Part shown: piece after piece, positions 10,790 through 23,057 of the stretch
Layout: every line of letters starts with the position of its first letter
How positions within the stretch are numbered: the stretch's first letter is position 1
Assembly: GCA_036346275.1 (NCBI GenBank)
Contig: JAYEVK010000385.1
Coordinates: forward strand, 62,001-126,000
Source: Otatea glauca
Taxonomy: Eukaryota > Streptophyta > Magnoliopsida > Poales > Poaceae
Reading direction: 5' to 3'
DNA: 64,000 bases
Translations under genes and position numbers: made by a program
The notes under the pieces: model-generated
Seen by the model: the letters and a program-made list of their open reading frames with translations, nothing else
What the model was told of the DNA's origin: nothing
The model's database searches: none

Positions 10790-13700
10790 CCCTTAAGCGG
10801 AATCTCGACCAGAGATTCGATAGAAGTAGGAAAAATATTTGGGAATGCGCTCGTAGGTCCTCTTTACGCTCCCAAGTAGCCTCCCTCTCGGTATGGTTGC
10901 TCCTTTGCACCGTCTGAATTTGATACTTCTCTTGAGTTTTGAATCGCCTCATCCAAAATCAGTATTGGATATTCCTTATAAGAAAGATCCTGTTGTAAAT
11001 CTAAGCATTCTAAGGACATGTGTTCTTACGGTACTCGAAGACATTTTCTTAGTGAGACACATGAAATACATTATGCACGTCGATTAGTTGTGATGGTAAT
11101 TCCAATTGATATGCCACCTCGTCTCTTCGGCCAAAACTTTGAGCAGTCAGATATATCTAGGTGCAAGCTTTCCGCTAACTTTGAAATCGTTTGATTCCTT
11201 TCATTGGTGAAACTTTCAAATACAGAAGTCGCCTCGGCAAATTTCGAGTCTCGGCGTCGGTTATCGGCGTAGCTTTACATCGACTTTGAGCGACTTTTAA
11301 TTTTGTTGGATCCATCTCACTTGTTCTTAGCCTCCTTGAGTACATCGGTCCAAACACTTTTCCTTCTCGGTTTCCTTCCAATAAAGTGGTGTTCGACACT
11401 TGCTTCCATATAATGCCTCGAAAGGTGACATCTGAATACTTGATTGATATCCATTGTTGTATGAAAACTCTGCATAAGGCAAACTCTTATCCCAACTTGT
11501 CTTGTTTGTCAAAGCGCGGGATCTGAGCATATCCTCTAAAACTGATTTACCCTTCGGTCGGCCGTCTGTTTGTGGATGATATCTTTGTCTTTGAAATTAA
11601 GATTCGTACCCAATAAACTATGCAACTTTTGCCAAAACTTTGAGGTGAACTGAGTACCTCTATCCGACATAATTTTCTTGGGTACTCCATGCAAACACAC
11701 TACCTTTGTCATGTACAACTCTGCCAATTTGTCCCCAGTGTAGGTGGTTTTAACAGGAATGAAATGAGCAGATTTAGTCAGACGATCAACTATAACCCAG
11801 ATTGAATCATATCCAGATTGAGTCCTTAGTAATCCAGTGATGAAATCCATTCCGACCTCTTCCCATTTCCATTCGGGAATTTTTAACGGTTGTATTAATC
11901 CTGCAGGTCTCTGATGCTCAGCTTTCACCCGTTGGCAAATATCGCACAAAGCAACAAACTCTGCAATTTCTCTCTTCATACTGGTCCACTAGTACGATTC
12001 TTTCAAATCTAAATACATTTTGGTACTTCCCGGATGAACGGAATAGGCAGTCTCGTGGGCTTCCTTTAAGATCATTTCCTTGATTTCTTTCTTATTGGGT
12101 ACAAAAATTCTTTTCCCAAACCATAGAGTACCTTTTTCATCTATTGAAAATCCTGGAGCTTTTCCTTTCTTCATCCTCTCAATAATTTCCAAAACTTCTG
12201 CATCCTCTTTACGAGCTTCCCAAATTTGGTCCTCCAAGGTAGGTCGTAGTTCCATCATATTGATGTATCCTTGCTCCACCATCTTGATTCATTTTCTTGA
12301 ATTCTTCGTACAAAGCTAGTGGCTTTCCTTAACTAATACATTATTACAATAATTCTTCCTACTCGAACATCGGCCACTACATTTGCTTTCCCGGGTGAAA
12401 ATGGATTCCAACATCATAATCCTTTATCGGCTCAACCATCTTCTTTGCCTCATATTTAAATCTGGTTGAGTGAATATATACTTTAAGCTCTTATGATCGG
12501 TGTATATCTCGATTCGATTCCCAATAAGGTAATGCCTCCAAATTTTGAGGGCATGTACTACATTTGCTAACTTCAAATCATGAGTAGGGTAATTTTCCTC
12601 GTGAGGCGAAGCGCCTAGATGCATAGGCCACCACTTTACCTTCTTGCATCAACACACAACCTAAACCTTGCTTCGAAGCATCACAATAAACCACAAAGTC
12701 CTTTTGTATATCTGGTAACGTCAATACTGGAGCAGGTTAGTTTCTTCTTGAGCGCTTGGAAACTATCTTCGCACGACAGGGTCCATTCAAACTTCTTTTC
12801 TTTCTTTAATAGTTGTGTAAGTGGTTTCGCGATTTTAGAAAAATCTTCTATGAATCTTCTATAATATCTAGCCATACCAAGAAAACTTCTAATTTGAGTT
12901 ACTGATTTGGGTTGCTTCCAACCAAGTACATCCTTTACTTTACTCGGGTCAACAGCAACTCCTCTAGCTGAAATGACATGGCCCAAGAAAGATACTTCTT
13001 TTATCCAAAACTCGCATTTGCTGAACTTGGCATAAAGCTTATGTTCCTTGAGTTTTTCCAAAACCAAACGCAAATGCTTCACATGTTCTCCTTCATCTTT
13101 GGAGTATACCAGAATATCATCGATGAAAATAACTACAAATTTGTCTAAACACTCCATGAACACCTTGTTCATTAAATGCATAAAATAGGCTGGTGCATTG
13201 GTCAATCCGAAGGACATCACGGTGAACTCGTAAAGTCCATACCGAGTGGTGAAGGCAGTCTTAGGAATATCCTCCTTCTTGATTTTAATCTGATGGTACC
13301 CTCATCTTAAATCTATTTTTGAGAAAACACAAGCTCCCTTGAGTTGGTCAAATAGATCATCGATCCTTGGCAATGGGTACTTGTTTTTGATTGTCACCTC
13401 ATTCAAAGATCTATAATCTATACACATTCTTAGAGTATTATCCTTCTTTTTCACAAAAATAACTGGAGCTCCCCAAGGTGATGAACTAGGGCGAATGAAG
13501 CCTTTCTTTTGTAGTTCCTCAACTTGCTTCTTTAATTCCACTAATAGGTTAGCAGACAACCGATAGGGTCTTTGGTGGATTGGGGTTGTGCCAGGAACTA
13601 AGTTAATAACAAACTCTATATCTCGATCTGGTGGCATGCACGGCAAGTCATCGGGAAAGACATCCGGTATTCTTTTGCTCTGATGCGATTCAATGTTATT

Positions 13701-14060
13701 TCCTTTAAGCGATTCAACAAACTGGTCGGTCTTGAGGCAAGGTCAAATAAGAAGCATACTCGGGCTCCATCTTTATTGACAAGAGATATGGTATGGTTGG
13801 CACAATTAATTTGTCCTTCATGTTTGGTTAACCAGTCCATACCAAGTATCACATCTATTCCCTGGGAATCTAATAAGATAAGGTTTGCTAGAAACTTCAC
13901 CCCATTAATTTCTATTTCTAGCTTGGGACATACCTTTTTAGTCCTCATTTCTTTTCCCGGGGATTTTACTATCATAGGGTTCTTTAGGTTCATTGTATCC
14001 CAATGGTTCCTTTCCACAAATCCCTTGGATATGAATGAATGAGATGCAGGAATCAAACAA
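10790..14060 (-). pseudogene. Gypsy pol: protease, RT, RNase H, integrase (decayed)
   Basis: Read from 14060 downward. The protease has ILLDSQGIDVILGMDWL, but its catalytic start has lost two bases so the usual DSGA block reads FDSC and shifts frame. RT (13646-12681) has the polymerase fingers (MCIDYRSLN), palm FIDDILVYS, and FLGHVIS. RNase H (about 12650-12400) has IYTDHKSLKYI. Integrase (12290-11175) has the CDICQR zinc-binding end, GMDFITGL and MSDRGTQFTS. A C-terminal tail to about 10790 ends in a WERKEDL chromo-like motif. Frames change at several points, so no polyprotein can be made. Confidence 0.9.
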
Positions 14061-15060
14061 AATTGTAGCAGTCTGAGTTTACGAAAGCGTACCCATCACT
14101 ACATTCGAGCTTCTTGTGCTTCTTTAGCGAGATATGGTTCACATGGCTTCTTCGGCTCAATTTGGGGTTATGGGAGTCGAGGTTACCACGACCTTGACTT
14201 GGTGCACTGGTGAAGTCGACCCAGGTTGAATGGGCTGGAGCTATGTTTAAGCGCCTTTGAGGACACTTGGTTGCATAATGTCCCATTTGATGACAATTGT
14301 AGCTTGCACATCTTTGTATTGTTAGTTTTCTTTGGTGAGTAACTCAGGTTTTGACGGGGTGTCTGCTGTATCGGACGAGGTACAGACATCATAGCCCTTT
14401 GCACTTGCTGAATCGGTGGCTTGTTAGCTTGAAACTGTCCAAACCTTGGCCTAGACCCACTGGCTACCTGTTGATCTTGAATTGCTAGCTTTCTCTTACA
14501 ATTCTCGTTTCACTGACGCTGTATGTCCTCTTGGGTTAGAGCTTTGTTCACTAGTTCTTGGAAAGTGGCATAATCATTGGTAGCCAATAAAGCCTTGAGC
14601 TCCGAGTCCATCCCTTCCATGAATTTCCAAATCTTGTCGGCCTCATTGGCCACTTCAGTTGGAGCATATCGAGCCAATTGGTTGAACTTATGCAAATAGT
14701 CAGTCATGGTCATATTACCCTGTTGGAGCCTATGGAATTCTCGCCTCTTCATTTTCATAACTTCTTTGGGAATATGAGCATCCCTAAAAGCCTGAACAAA
14801 TTCTTCCTAGGTAATGGCAGGCGCATTTTGATGGGAAGCACAGAAGTTTTCCCACGAGCGTGACACTACCTGCGAGTTGATGTCAGTGAAGTTGGCGCTT
14901 TCATAGTCATCTGCTGAGCTAATGTCAACTTCCGGTCCATTTCTTTGATCCATTCATTTGCGACTAATGGATCAGTGGACCCGCAAATGTAGAAGGTCTT
15001 GTCGCATAAACTCTCGAACTTGGACTTGGTGGTGAGGTTAGGTTAGATTATTGAAGTTAT
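14060..15060 (-). pseudogene. Gypsy Gag (decayed)
   Basis: A retrotransposon Gag core is seen in pieces (VANEWIKEMDRKL near 14950; the 14758-14510 frame starting MKMKRREFHRL and including MTMTDYLHKFNQLARYAP). A zinc knuckle follows at about 14305-14255 with Cys-His spacing ending HQMGHYATKC. The first knuckle Cys of the usual CYNC appears as Ser (AGC). Frameshifts separate the parts. Confidence 0.8.
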
Positions 15061-15358
15061 TGGCTATGCCTTGAAGTACTTGAAGATGCATAGTCGGTAA
15101 TGTTGGATAGTCGGCTCTCCAACGGGGAAGGAATTTATCTTGGGTTCCCTTGTCCGAGCGGTGATTGATTGTTGGCGGGGTGTTGAGTTTGCCCACGACC
15201 ACCGCCATGACCAATCTGCACGCTACCGACTCAACATCACCATGGCCTGCGCTCAGTATTCACCATCCGGAATTGAGAATGGGAAAATCACAAGGAAAGA
15301 GGAAAAACAACGTTAAGAAAACAGGAAAATAAGAAATCATCCCACAACATGACAAAGA

Positions 15359-16321
15359 CTAAACCACGAAAGAAACATCAAGCTGAAATCTCATATAAAA
15401 TAAAAGCTTTTGATAAGATGGCGGTATCACAAGCGCATAAAGCGCGTCTGATCCATCACACGAATTATTCAACGTTCTAGCGTAAACAACCGCAAGTTCT
15501 CTACGACAAAAGCTGAAACTAACTACTCCCTCGCTCTCCTCAAAAACACGAGGGAGGATCCTCCTCACTCTGCTGCGGGAAGGGTCGGCGGCTCGAGAAG
15601 GTCTGGCTCTCCGGGAGCGGCGAAAAATCCTGCGAAATCCCCAAGGGCGGCTCGCGGCGCCACGAACTTCCGCGATCCACACGGGCAGCGGACTCTCGAC
15701 GCTTGACTCGCGGGCGTCGGAGTCAAACCCAGGCGAGCTCCTCACCGAGGGTGGAGGCGGTGCTACGGTGTGCCTCTGCGCAGAAGTCGATGAGTGGAAG
15801 TGGGCTGCTGCCCGCTGAGTCTCCTTAAGCTGGCGATTTTCCTCCCTTGCTGCAGCTAGCTCCTTGCGCATGTCCTGGAGCTCACAAGAGATGTTAACAT
15901 AGGCGTCATCCTGCGCCCGGATGAGCGAACCCATGCGCACTATCGTCGGGTCAGTCTCCAACTCAAGCTCGAGGCGGGTGTGACTCCTCCCAACCTGGTG
16001 TCGAGGAAAGAGCCGGTATGGGGTGTCGTCTAGCTGAACACGATAACTCTCACCCAAGTGGATGAGAGCCTCTCTAGCAGCATCCTGAAGCGCATCTCCA
16101 AGCATCAGTCGTTCCAAGGTGAAGTAGTGAGGACGATCTTCTGCCTGTCGTCGACTCCTTGCGTAGACAAGCAACCTGACTTTCCATGAATTATAACCAA
16201 GGCTGGGCACAGAAGTGCAACGATACTCCGGACGATGAGGAAATCCCAACTCCTGAAGAATCAAAGATAATTCCTCACAGAATCCTCCAGCTGATGCGGC
16301 AAAGGTGGTGTAAACCGACAT
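15359..16321 (-). CDS. Accessory ORF upstream of gypsy gag (320 aa)
   Basis: An uninterrupted frame of 320 residues lies between the primer-binding site and gag, unlike the broken gag-pol. The N-terminal third is a compact region (EELSLILQELGFP, then a TPYRLFP block). Residues about 145-185 form a charged coiled-coil candidate (DMRKELAAAREENRQLKE), and an Arg/Ser-rich segment follows. I do not recognise a domain. An extra ORF in this place is known from some rice gypsy elements, but its function is not established. Confidence 0.65.
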   Translation of the reverse strand: MSVYTTFAASAGGFCEELSLILQELGFPHRPEYRCTSVPSLGYNSWKVRLLVYARSRRQAEDRPHYFTLERLMLGDALQDAAREALIHLGESYRVQLDDTPYRLFPRHQVGRSHTRLELELETDPTIVRMGSLIRAQDDAYVNISCELQDMRKELAAAREENRQLKETQRAAAHFHSSTSAQRHTVAPPPPSVRSSPGFDSDARESSVESPLPVWIAEVRGAASRPWGFRRIFRRSRRARPSRAADPSRSRVRRILPRVFEESEGVVSFSFCRRELAVVYARTLNNSCDGSDALYALVIPPSYQKLLFYMRFQLDVSFVV

Positions 16322-16502
16322 CTACAAATTTTGAAACGGAACAAGGCCATTAAACAGATTTCAAACGAAGGATGAGGTAAGGACCAGACTCTAAGACAGA
16401 AAAGATAGAAGCAAAAGAACTTAAAATTTTATAAATATATTTTTATAAAAATATTAATCCTTAAGGCTTTGCCCTTCTAACTAGATCACGTTCTACAGTC
16501 TT

Positions 16503-16515
16503 GGCTCTGATACCA
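16503..16515 (-). other. Primer-binding site of the gypsy element
   Basis: The - strand reads TGGTATCAGAGCC, complementary to the 3' end of initiator tRNA-Met, next to the inner edge of the 5' LTR (16518). Confidence 0.85.
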
Positions 16516-16517
16516 TT

Positions 16518-19335
16518 TACGCCGAGAACCCACAAAAGGATACGGGCCCGGTGTGTTTACATGCAGTCCACTGGATCAATAGCTAGTACACACAGATCAT
16601 AACAGTATGGACCATAACCATGCGATAAACAAAAATTGAATTCAGAGTACTGGCTGACATGGCCCATTATTACAAAAGTTGGACCCGTGGGTCATATAGC
16701 AGCGAAAACATTAAACTGGCAAATAAACTTGTGGCGAAGTCCAAAACACCACGAGCAAAGGCGGAGAAAACGCGATCCTAGGCGTGCGGATAGTCCTCCT
16801 CTTCAAAACCTTCATCACGGATGTCGAACGGTGGGATGCAAGCTCTTGGATAGCTATCTCTGATCTCCTGATCTGCTTTATGGAATAAGCAGCCCCGCAA
16901 TGAAAAGCGGGGGTGAGTATGCAACATACTCAACAAGTCCGGAAAGAAATGCAGTATGTTGTTTAATTCAAGGGAGGGAATTGGTTAATTTGCCAAAAGC
17001 CAATTTTTAAGATTTTATCCCAAAATTTTGAAGAGCAGTTTTCAAAGCTATTTTCTTTTAAGAAAAAAGAGCTTCAAACTTTTCAGGACATGGCTCCAAC
17101 CGTGGGAAAAACAAAACATAAAATAACTCACGGCATTTGCCATGGTTTTATTTTAAGAATATCTTTCCACAGCAACAACCGTGGTTTTCCTTTGAATTGT
17201 TTTCCTCGTGGCTCCAACCACGGACTTTTATCAAATCAAAACATTCACGGCTCCAACCGTCTTCATTTTATCAAAAACTGATTTTGAAACCAAATAGGGG
17301 AAATCTACCATGTGACAACGCCCTTTGTCTACCCTTGACCGTGGGTACGGCTATTCGAATAGTTTGTGTACTTTGCAGAGTACCCGCGAGAGATATTTCA
17401 CTATATTTGGTCATACACTTCCTTTGGTATATAACCCTAAGTGAAAATCACAAGGCCATTTCTCTAGCTACATCTTCACTAAGTCACGCCCGCTGAGGTT
17501 TCACCGCCAAATGGCTACAACCATAATGGAAGCCCCCTCTTGCGCCTGTAGGACTCCTGTGGCTCCAACCACACCTACTCCACCGTCTGGCATGCCTTAA
17601 TTAAGTTTTCACTAGTTACTCGGCCAGGCCCGTCCCATACCGGAACCAGCGGGCGCCTTTGTTATACATTGTTTGACAATCACAAGGGACCGGTCCTTAG
17701 GGTGACTAGGGTGGTACATACTCAAACCCGAGTCTCGTGCATTCTGCACCCGCCTTGCAACCTTCCACCCTATTCAATTTTTAAAATACCAAATCTTTTC
17801 TTTTATTTTATCAAACTGGCAGCACCAACTGCTCTTTTTAAATAATATTTTCACTCAATCATTTAGAATTTCAAGTAACAAGCCTTAAATTAAACATACA
17901 AATAGTATTTAGCATAACTAAGCACTACTATTATACTAAACAAGGTGTCAAGCCTTTTATAATATAATTAATCATTCTAGGGCAGCCAAAGAACAGATGG
18001 ATTAATATGTGGCAAACATACATATTAACAAGGTATTTAACTACAATCTATCGTAATATAATATTTTTTTAATCAACATAGCATGCAAGTTTGTAAATCT
18101 ACAAAGCATTTCAAAACATGGATCAACATGATTCAAGGAGACTTGCCTTCGTCGACAAAGTGCGCTGCGCTGTTCTGGAGGTCTTCTCCTCCGTCGGCGA
18201 CGACGACCGCTTCTTCGACTACGCGCAAAACGGTGCACGAAATGAATAAATTAAAATAAGTAAAAACTAAAAATTATAATAAAAATACTTTCAGGTAGAG
18301 CATGAATTTATATAAATTTATCAATTTGAATCACTCTATTCGGAGTTACGACGGAGGAGAAACAATTGTTTGAATTCAAAATTTGACCTTTCGCCGGGCT
18401 TAGAGAAGAAATGATTGCTGACAGAGCTCTGCTATGAATTTTCAAAATCTGATTTTACACGACGTAGAGGACACCGATAGGAAGCTCCATGAATAATTTG
18501 AGGACAGATGGAGGTCGGGAGCAGCCGGGAGAGCTCACCGAAAGTTCGTTGGAATTCGGAAAGAATGGCTTGCACAGGGAGATCTGATGGATGGATTGGA
18601 ACAATTTGAATATGAGGATATGAGGAATGAGAAGGGGAACTTGGGAGTCAATTTATAGGACAATCAGACCATCGGATCATCGGGAAACGCTCGCTGGAGT
18701 TATCGTCGGAACAGTAACCGAGATCGCCGGAATTTGAAGAGCTGAAACAGCTGAATAAATGCGGGTCGGGTTGCTTCGGGTACTGTAGCAACGGGTCCAC
18801 TGTAGCTTGCGGGCGGGAAGAGAAACGGATCGTATGAACAGTAACCAAAATTATTAATTCCGAAAATAATTAATTTTCCACTGAAAATTCGGATTAAATT
18901 CAAAAAAATAGTAATTAAATCATAATAAATTTGGGAATTTTTATAGACAACCGTTTCAGAAACTAAAGCACTAATAAATATTTTTGGATAATATTATATT
19001 ATTATGTTTCTTACAGCAATTAATATAGTGCTGAAAATTAAATAGTTTTGGGGAAAATAGAAAAATGGTTCTAAAAATTCAGGGAAAAATCTCAAAAATA
19101 CTTTAGAATATTTGTAACCTAATAAAATTAGTTTCAGAATTTTTAGAGAATTTTGGAATTGCATTTGAATTTTGGATTTCAGGATGAAATGGAATTTCCG
19201 GACGCGAATGGAATAAATTCCATTTTTGGATGGAAAGGAATGCCAGGTTAACTAAAATTCCAAAGAAAACCCAAATCCTTGAATTAATTAATTTAAATTA
19301 ATTTTTAACAAAAGAACCAAGAATGGGATGTTACA
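16518..19335 (-). repeat. 5' LTR of the gypsy element
   Basis: Partner of 7960-10782, with the same start TGTAACATCCCA on the - strand at 19335. The inner end is slightly degraded (tacgccgagaacc against tgtcggaaccc). Its hairpins are largely shared with the other LTR, some with compensating or wobble changes. Confidence 0.9.
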
Positions 19336-20876
19336 ATGCACAATTGACACATTGTAAGTTCAAGCTCCATTAGTTTTGATGATTGATTTAATATTAATGT
19401 TTAAACATTGTTTAATAATAAATCTAATCATTATGAGACTAACATGTTTATTGAGCTTCATTCTTATTAGTCTCAAATTTGGATAGAAAATAGAAAATCC
19501 AAGGTATGTATTCGTATTCATTTCTATTGTCTTAATGCATACTTAGGATTCAAGTTAAAAGAAAAACTCTTCCATTGCCTTAGTCTAAATATGTGCATTA
19601 TGTTTCCAAATCTATATATATATATATGAATGCACACATCTAGGGGGAGTTGATAATTTAACTTGATGTTTCAATTATATTGATCTATGTCCTCTTGCTA
19701 AATAACATATAAAGGATCAAGACTTTGAAACAATCTTTTGAGTATATATAACTTGTGTAGTTGTAGTATACTCATTTTAATATAGAATAAACTCAAATGC
19801 TATCTAAGATTGATTATGTGCATATTGATTCCATGTTCAATTAGTTATATGCACATACTTAATGGAGTTTGTTCTATAGTTGATGGTCTAAATGTATTGA
19901 TCCCTTTCCATCACTCAAACACATATGGATCATTACTAACCATCATATTGAGTATATGAAACTTGTGTAGTTATGTATACTCATGTCAATTTAAATTGAG
20001 TTCGGTTGTCTTTCAATCAATCAAAAAACATTTCATCATGTGTTGATGGTGTCTCTTTGTTGATTAAGGACAAGCGGGAAGTTCTTGAGTATAATGACGC
20101 ATTAGTTGCTTCAAAGTACTTAAGACACAATTAATCTTTCAAATTGATTTTGGTTCTACTCAATCAATCTTAGAAGCATCTATTATGTGTTAATGGAGTG
20201 CAAGTGATGATTGAGGCAATCATGTTTGTTGGACAAACGATCTTCAATCAGTTGTGAAGTAGGTTGAGTCCAAGAAGATAAAGAATCGGGAACGAGAAGT
20301 CATCATGTGTTGATGAGCTTCAAGAGGTGATCCCGAAGTGAAGAGAAGGGCTAGAAAAGGTTCATCATATGTTGATGAATAAAGAAGAAGAAGATTCGAT
20401 CCTAGAGAGAAGATGATTGGATATCATAAAAACTCCAAGTGGATCGCTAGAGGCAAAGGTATAACTAGCTAGGGCTAAGAATGTGTTCCTAGTCTTTTAC
20501 CAGTCTCGGTACTTGGATGGGAGACCGAGTTGCTAGTTAGGTGTCGTACTATTAAGAGGGGTTGAATCATTTAGCTTGAGCTTCATCATGTGTTAATGAA
20601 CTCAATCCGGTTCACTCTAGCTCACTCTCTTGTTTGGTTTTTGCATGGAGCTAACTATTTGGCATGTGTAGCGAATGGGTGAAGCTCGTGCATTGGATTT
20701 TGCATGAGCTAAGTATTTGCATGTGTTGCAAATAAGGGAGCTCATGCTTGCTTCTTATTGAATCTTAATTTAATTGGTTTTCGCATAAAGCTATGGATTT
20801 GCATGTTTGCAAAAGGAAGATAGCTTATGCAATGTTGTTTAAGTGGTTGCTTGGAGTTAAGTTTTGTATGTGTTGC

Positions 20877-21090
20877 AAAAGGAGAGAGATCAAGCAATTT
20901 GGTTTAAAGTGGGTGCATGGAGCTAGAGATTTGCATGTGTTGCAAATAGAGAGCTCATGCACTTGAGTCCGCTTTAGTTGTTTGCATGAAGCTAGAGATT
21001 TGACTGTGTTGCAAATAGAGAGCTCATGCACTTGAGTCCGCTTTGGTTGTTTGCATGGTGCTAGAGATTTGCATGTGTTGCAAATAGTGA
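20877..21090. repeat. 69-base tandem repeat in LTR copy 1 (about 3 units)
   Basis: Phrases starting aaatag recur at 20944, 21013 and 21082, so the period is 69 bases. Each unit contains one hairpin with stem ATTTGC/GCAAAT around ATGTGTT. The second unit has a mutated hairpin (atttgactgtgttgcaaat). Confidence 0.85.
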
Positions 21091-22164
21091 GCTCATGCTT
21101 TGGTGTTTTAGCTTGTGATTGGATCATGTGTTGATCATCACAAGGCTAAGTTTGGTTTGTGCTTTGAGTTTGCCAAATGTGTTTTTGCAAAATATTGATG
21201 TTTATGCTTCTTATCTTGGAGCATGAGATAAGCATTTGCAAAGTGTGATGATCATCTCATGGCTCAAGATTTGATTTTAATCGAATGGATTTGTTATTTG
21301 CAAATGTGTTTTGCAAATAAGCTCGAAGTTGTGGGTTTCAATCCAAGAGCATGTGTTGGCATTTACAAATGTGTTTTGCAAAGTGTCGGGATCATGTGTT
21401 GATCCTTACATGGCTAGAGGATTGATCTCATATGTTCGTGGTTTATTTGCGAATATATTTTGTAAATAAGTTGGAGTTGTTATTTGCAAACGTGTTTTGC
21501 AAATGAACTTGAGGTTATGGGTTTAGATCCTAGAGCATGTGAATAGGGTTTGCAAATGTGTTTTGCAAATTGACTTGATCATATGTTGATCATCACATGG
21601 CTAAGTGGATTGATCTCGTAAGTTCTTGGTTTATTTGCAAATGTGTTTTGCAAATAAGTTATGCTTAATGCGATTCTTTGGAGTATGTGATTAACATATG
21701 CAAATGTGTTTTGTATAGTGTTGTGATCATGTGTTGATCCTCACATAACTCGAAGAATAAATCTTTAATGGTTTGAAGACAAGTTTTTGTGAAAAACTTG
21801 TTTTTCTCCTTGTGGCCGGTACTTCCGCTCATTGAGGCCGGTAGTACCGCTAGGCCGGCAGTACTGCTTATGGGAGCCGGTACTGCCAACTCGACCGATA
21901 CTACCGCCCAATGAGGTCGGTAGTTATATTCCAGAGGGGGATGTTTTCAGGGTTTTTCCCGTTCGGCACTACCACCCCCTGGGGGTGGTACTGTTGCTTT
22001 GGCCAGCATTACCGGCCCTACATGGGCGGTAGTGCCGGGAATATAGCCGTTGCCGACCGTTGGGTCGAGGCCAGCACTACCGGCCCCAGTTAGGCAGTAG
22101 TGCCGGTTTTGCTGAAAAATGCCTGATTTGCCCCCCCAACGGCTAGATTTTGTCTGGGGGGAGC

Positions 22165-22173
22165 TATAAAAGG
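22165..22173 (+). promoter_or_regulatory. TATA box of LTR copy 1
   Basis: TATAAAAGG follows a conserved caacggctag phrase, as in the other two copies (46222-46229 and 62986-62994). Confidence 0.6.
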
Positions 22174-23057
22174 ATGCCAAGGGCTGGCATTATATGTAGC
22201 TGACTTTGGGGAGAGTTTGTGGGAGTTGGTTGCATATGTTGCACTCTTCCAATTGGTTTTTGAGCTAGGAGTGAGCCCTAATTGCATGTGTTGCAATTAG
22301 GAAGTGGATTGAGAGCCTCTTGTGCATGTGTTGCACTTGAGGAGGATTCTAGTGCATGTGTTGCACTTAGGAGGTCACCAGAGTGTATGTGTTGCACTAG
22401 GTGAAGTTCAAGCGGAAGGGCTTGGCTTGTTACTCTTGGTGTTTACGGCACCTAGACGGCGTAGCGGCGTCATGCGCGGTGAGCTTCTCGACGAAGGTTG
22501 TGAGAAGCCCCGGCGAATTTGTGAAGGTCGGTGCTCGCCTACCCGGAGGGGGAAAGAGCAACCACTAGTAGATTCGAGGTGAGTGCTCAATTCGTGGAGC
22601 TGGTCCAATTCGTTTGGGCTAACCTCAACGTGGATTAGAGGCGACTGGCAAGTCTCCGAACACCACGGTAAAAAGTATTGCGTCTCTTGTGCTTGCATTG
22701 TATTTGTTATTTATATTCAACAATTTATATTCATAGAATTAAATTGATTGATTGCTTGTCTTCAGAATTGCAATTATTGTTAGAGACATAATTAGTTAGT
22801 GCACATAGTAAGCCTAGTTGATTTAGGCTTTAATTGTCAAAACCTTAGTTTATCGCTTCCGCATTAATTATTGTTAAGGTTTTGGCATAAGGGTAATTGG
22901 GGTGAATTGATTTGTAGAAATTTGTAGAGTAATTTTTTAAAAGCCGCCTATTCACCCCCCTCTAGTCAGTATCCTCGATGTTACACATATATACCACTAC
23001 AATTCACAAATTCACAGCATAAGTTTCTCTACACATATGCCACTACAACTCATTAGG

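Larger units (their letters stand above)
7960..19335 (-). mobile_element. Full-length Ty3/gypsy retrotransposon (RIRE3/RIRE8-like)
   Basis: Two LTRs of about 2.82 kb (7960-10782 and 16518-19335) flank an internal region read on the - strand. The 5-base target duplication ATGCA is present at 7955-7959 and 19336-19340. On the - strand the LTRs begin TGTAACATCCCA. A primer-binding site TGGTATCAGAGCC (16503-16515) matches initiator tRNA-Met. Domain order on the - strand is an accessory ORF, Gag, protease, RT, RNase H, integrase, then the 3' LTR. The extra ORF before gag is a feature I recall for rice RIRE3/RIRE8. The element is dead, with many stops and frameshifts. Confidence 0.9.
19353..22985 (+). 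mobile_element. Solo LTR, 3.6-kb hairpin-rich family, copy 1
   Basis: It starts TGTAAGTTCAAGCTCC and ends in TTACA after a C-rich stretch (cacccccctctag). Flanking pentamers are CACAT and CATAT, one mismatch. A second copy at 60247-63818 has the same ends and a perfect duplication, which sets the borders. No internal retrotransposon region is attached. It holds dozens of X-ATGTGTT-X' hairpins, a 69-base tandem repeat (20877-21090), a GC-rich palindrome cluster (21815-22110) and a TATA box (TATAAAAGG, 22165-22173). The superfamily is not proven; palindrome-rich LTRs and the C-rich end suggest a Sirevirus-type copia. Confidence 0.8.

Noticed and set aside
20100..22200. CRISPR-like array of regularly repeated words in LTR copy 1
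   Set aside because: Repeats are hairpins with varying stems and irregular spacing in a plant LTR, with no constant direct repeat or cas genes.
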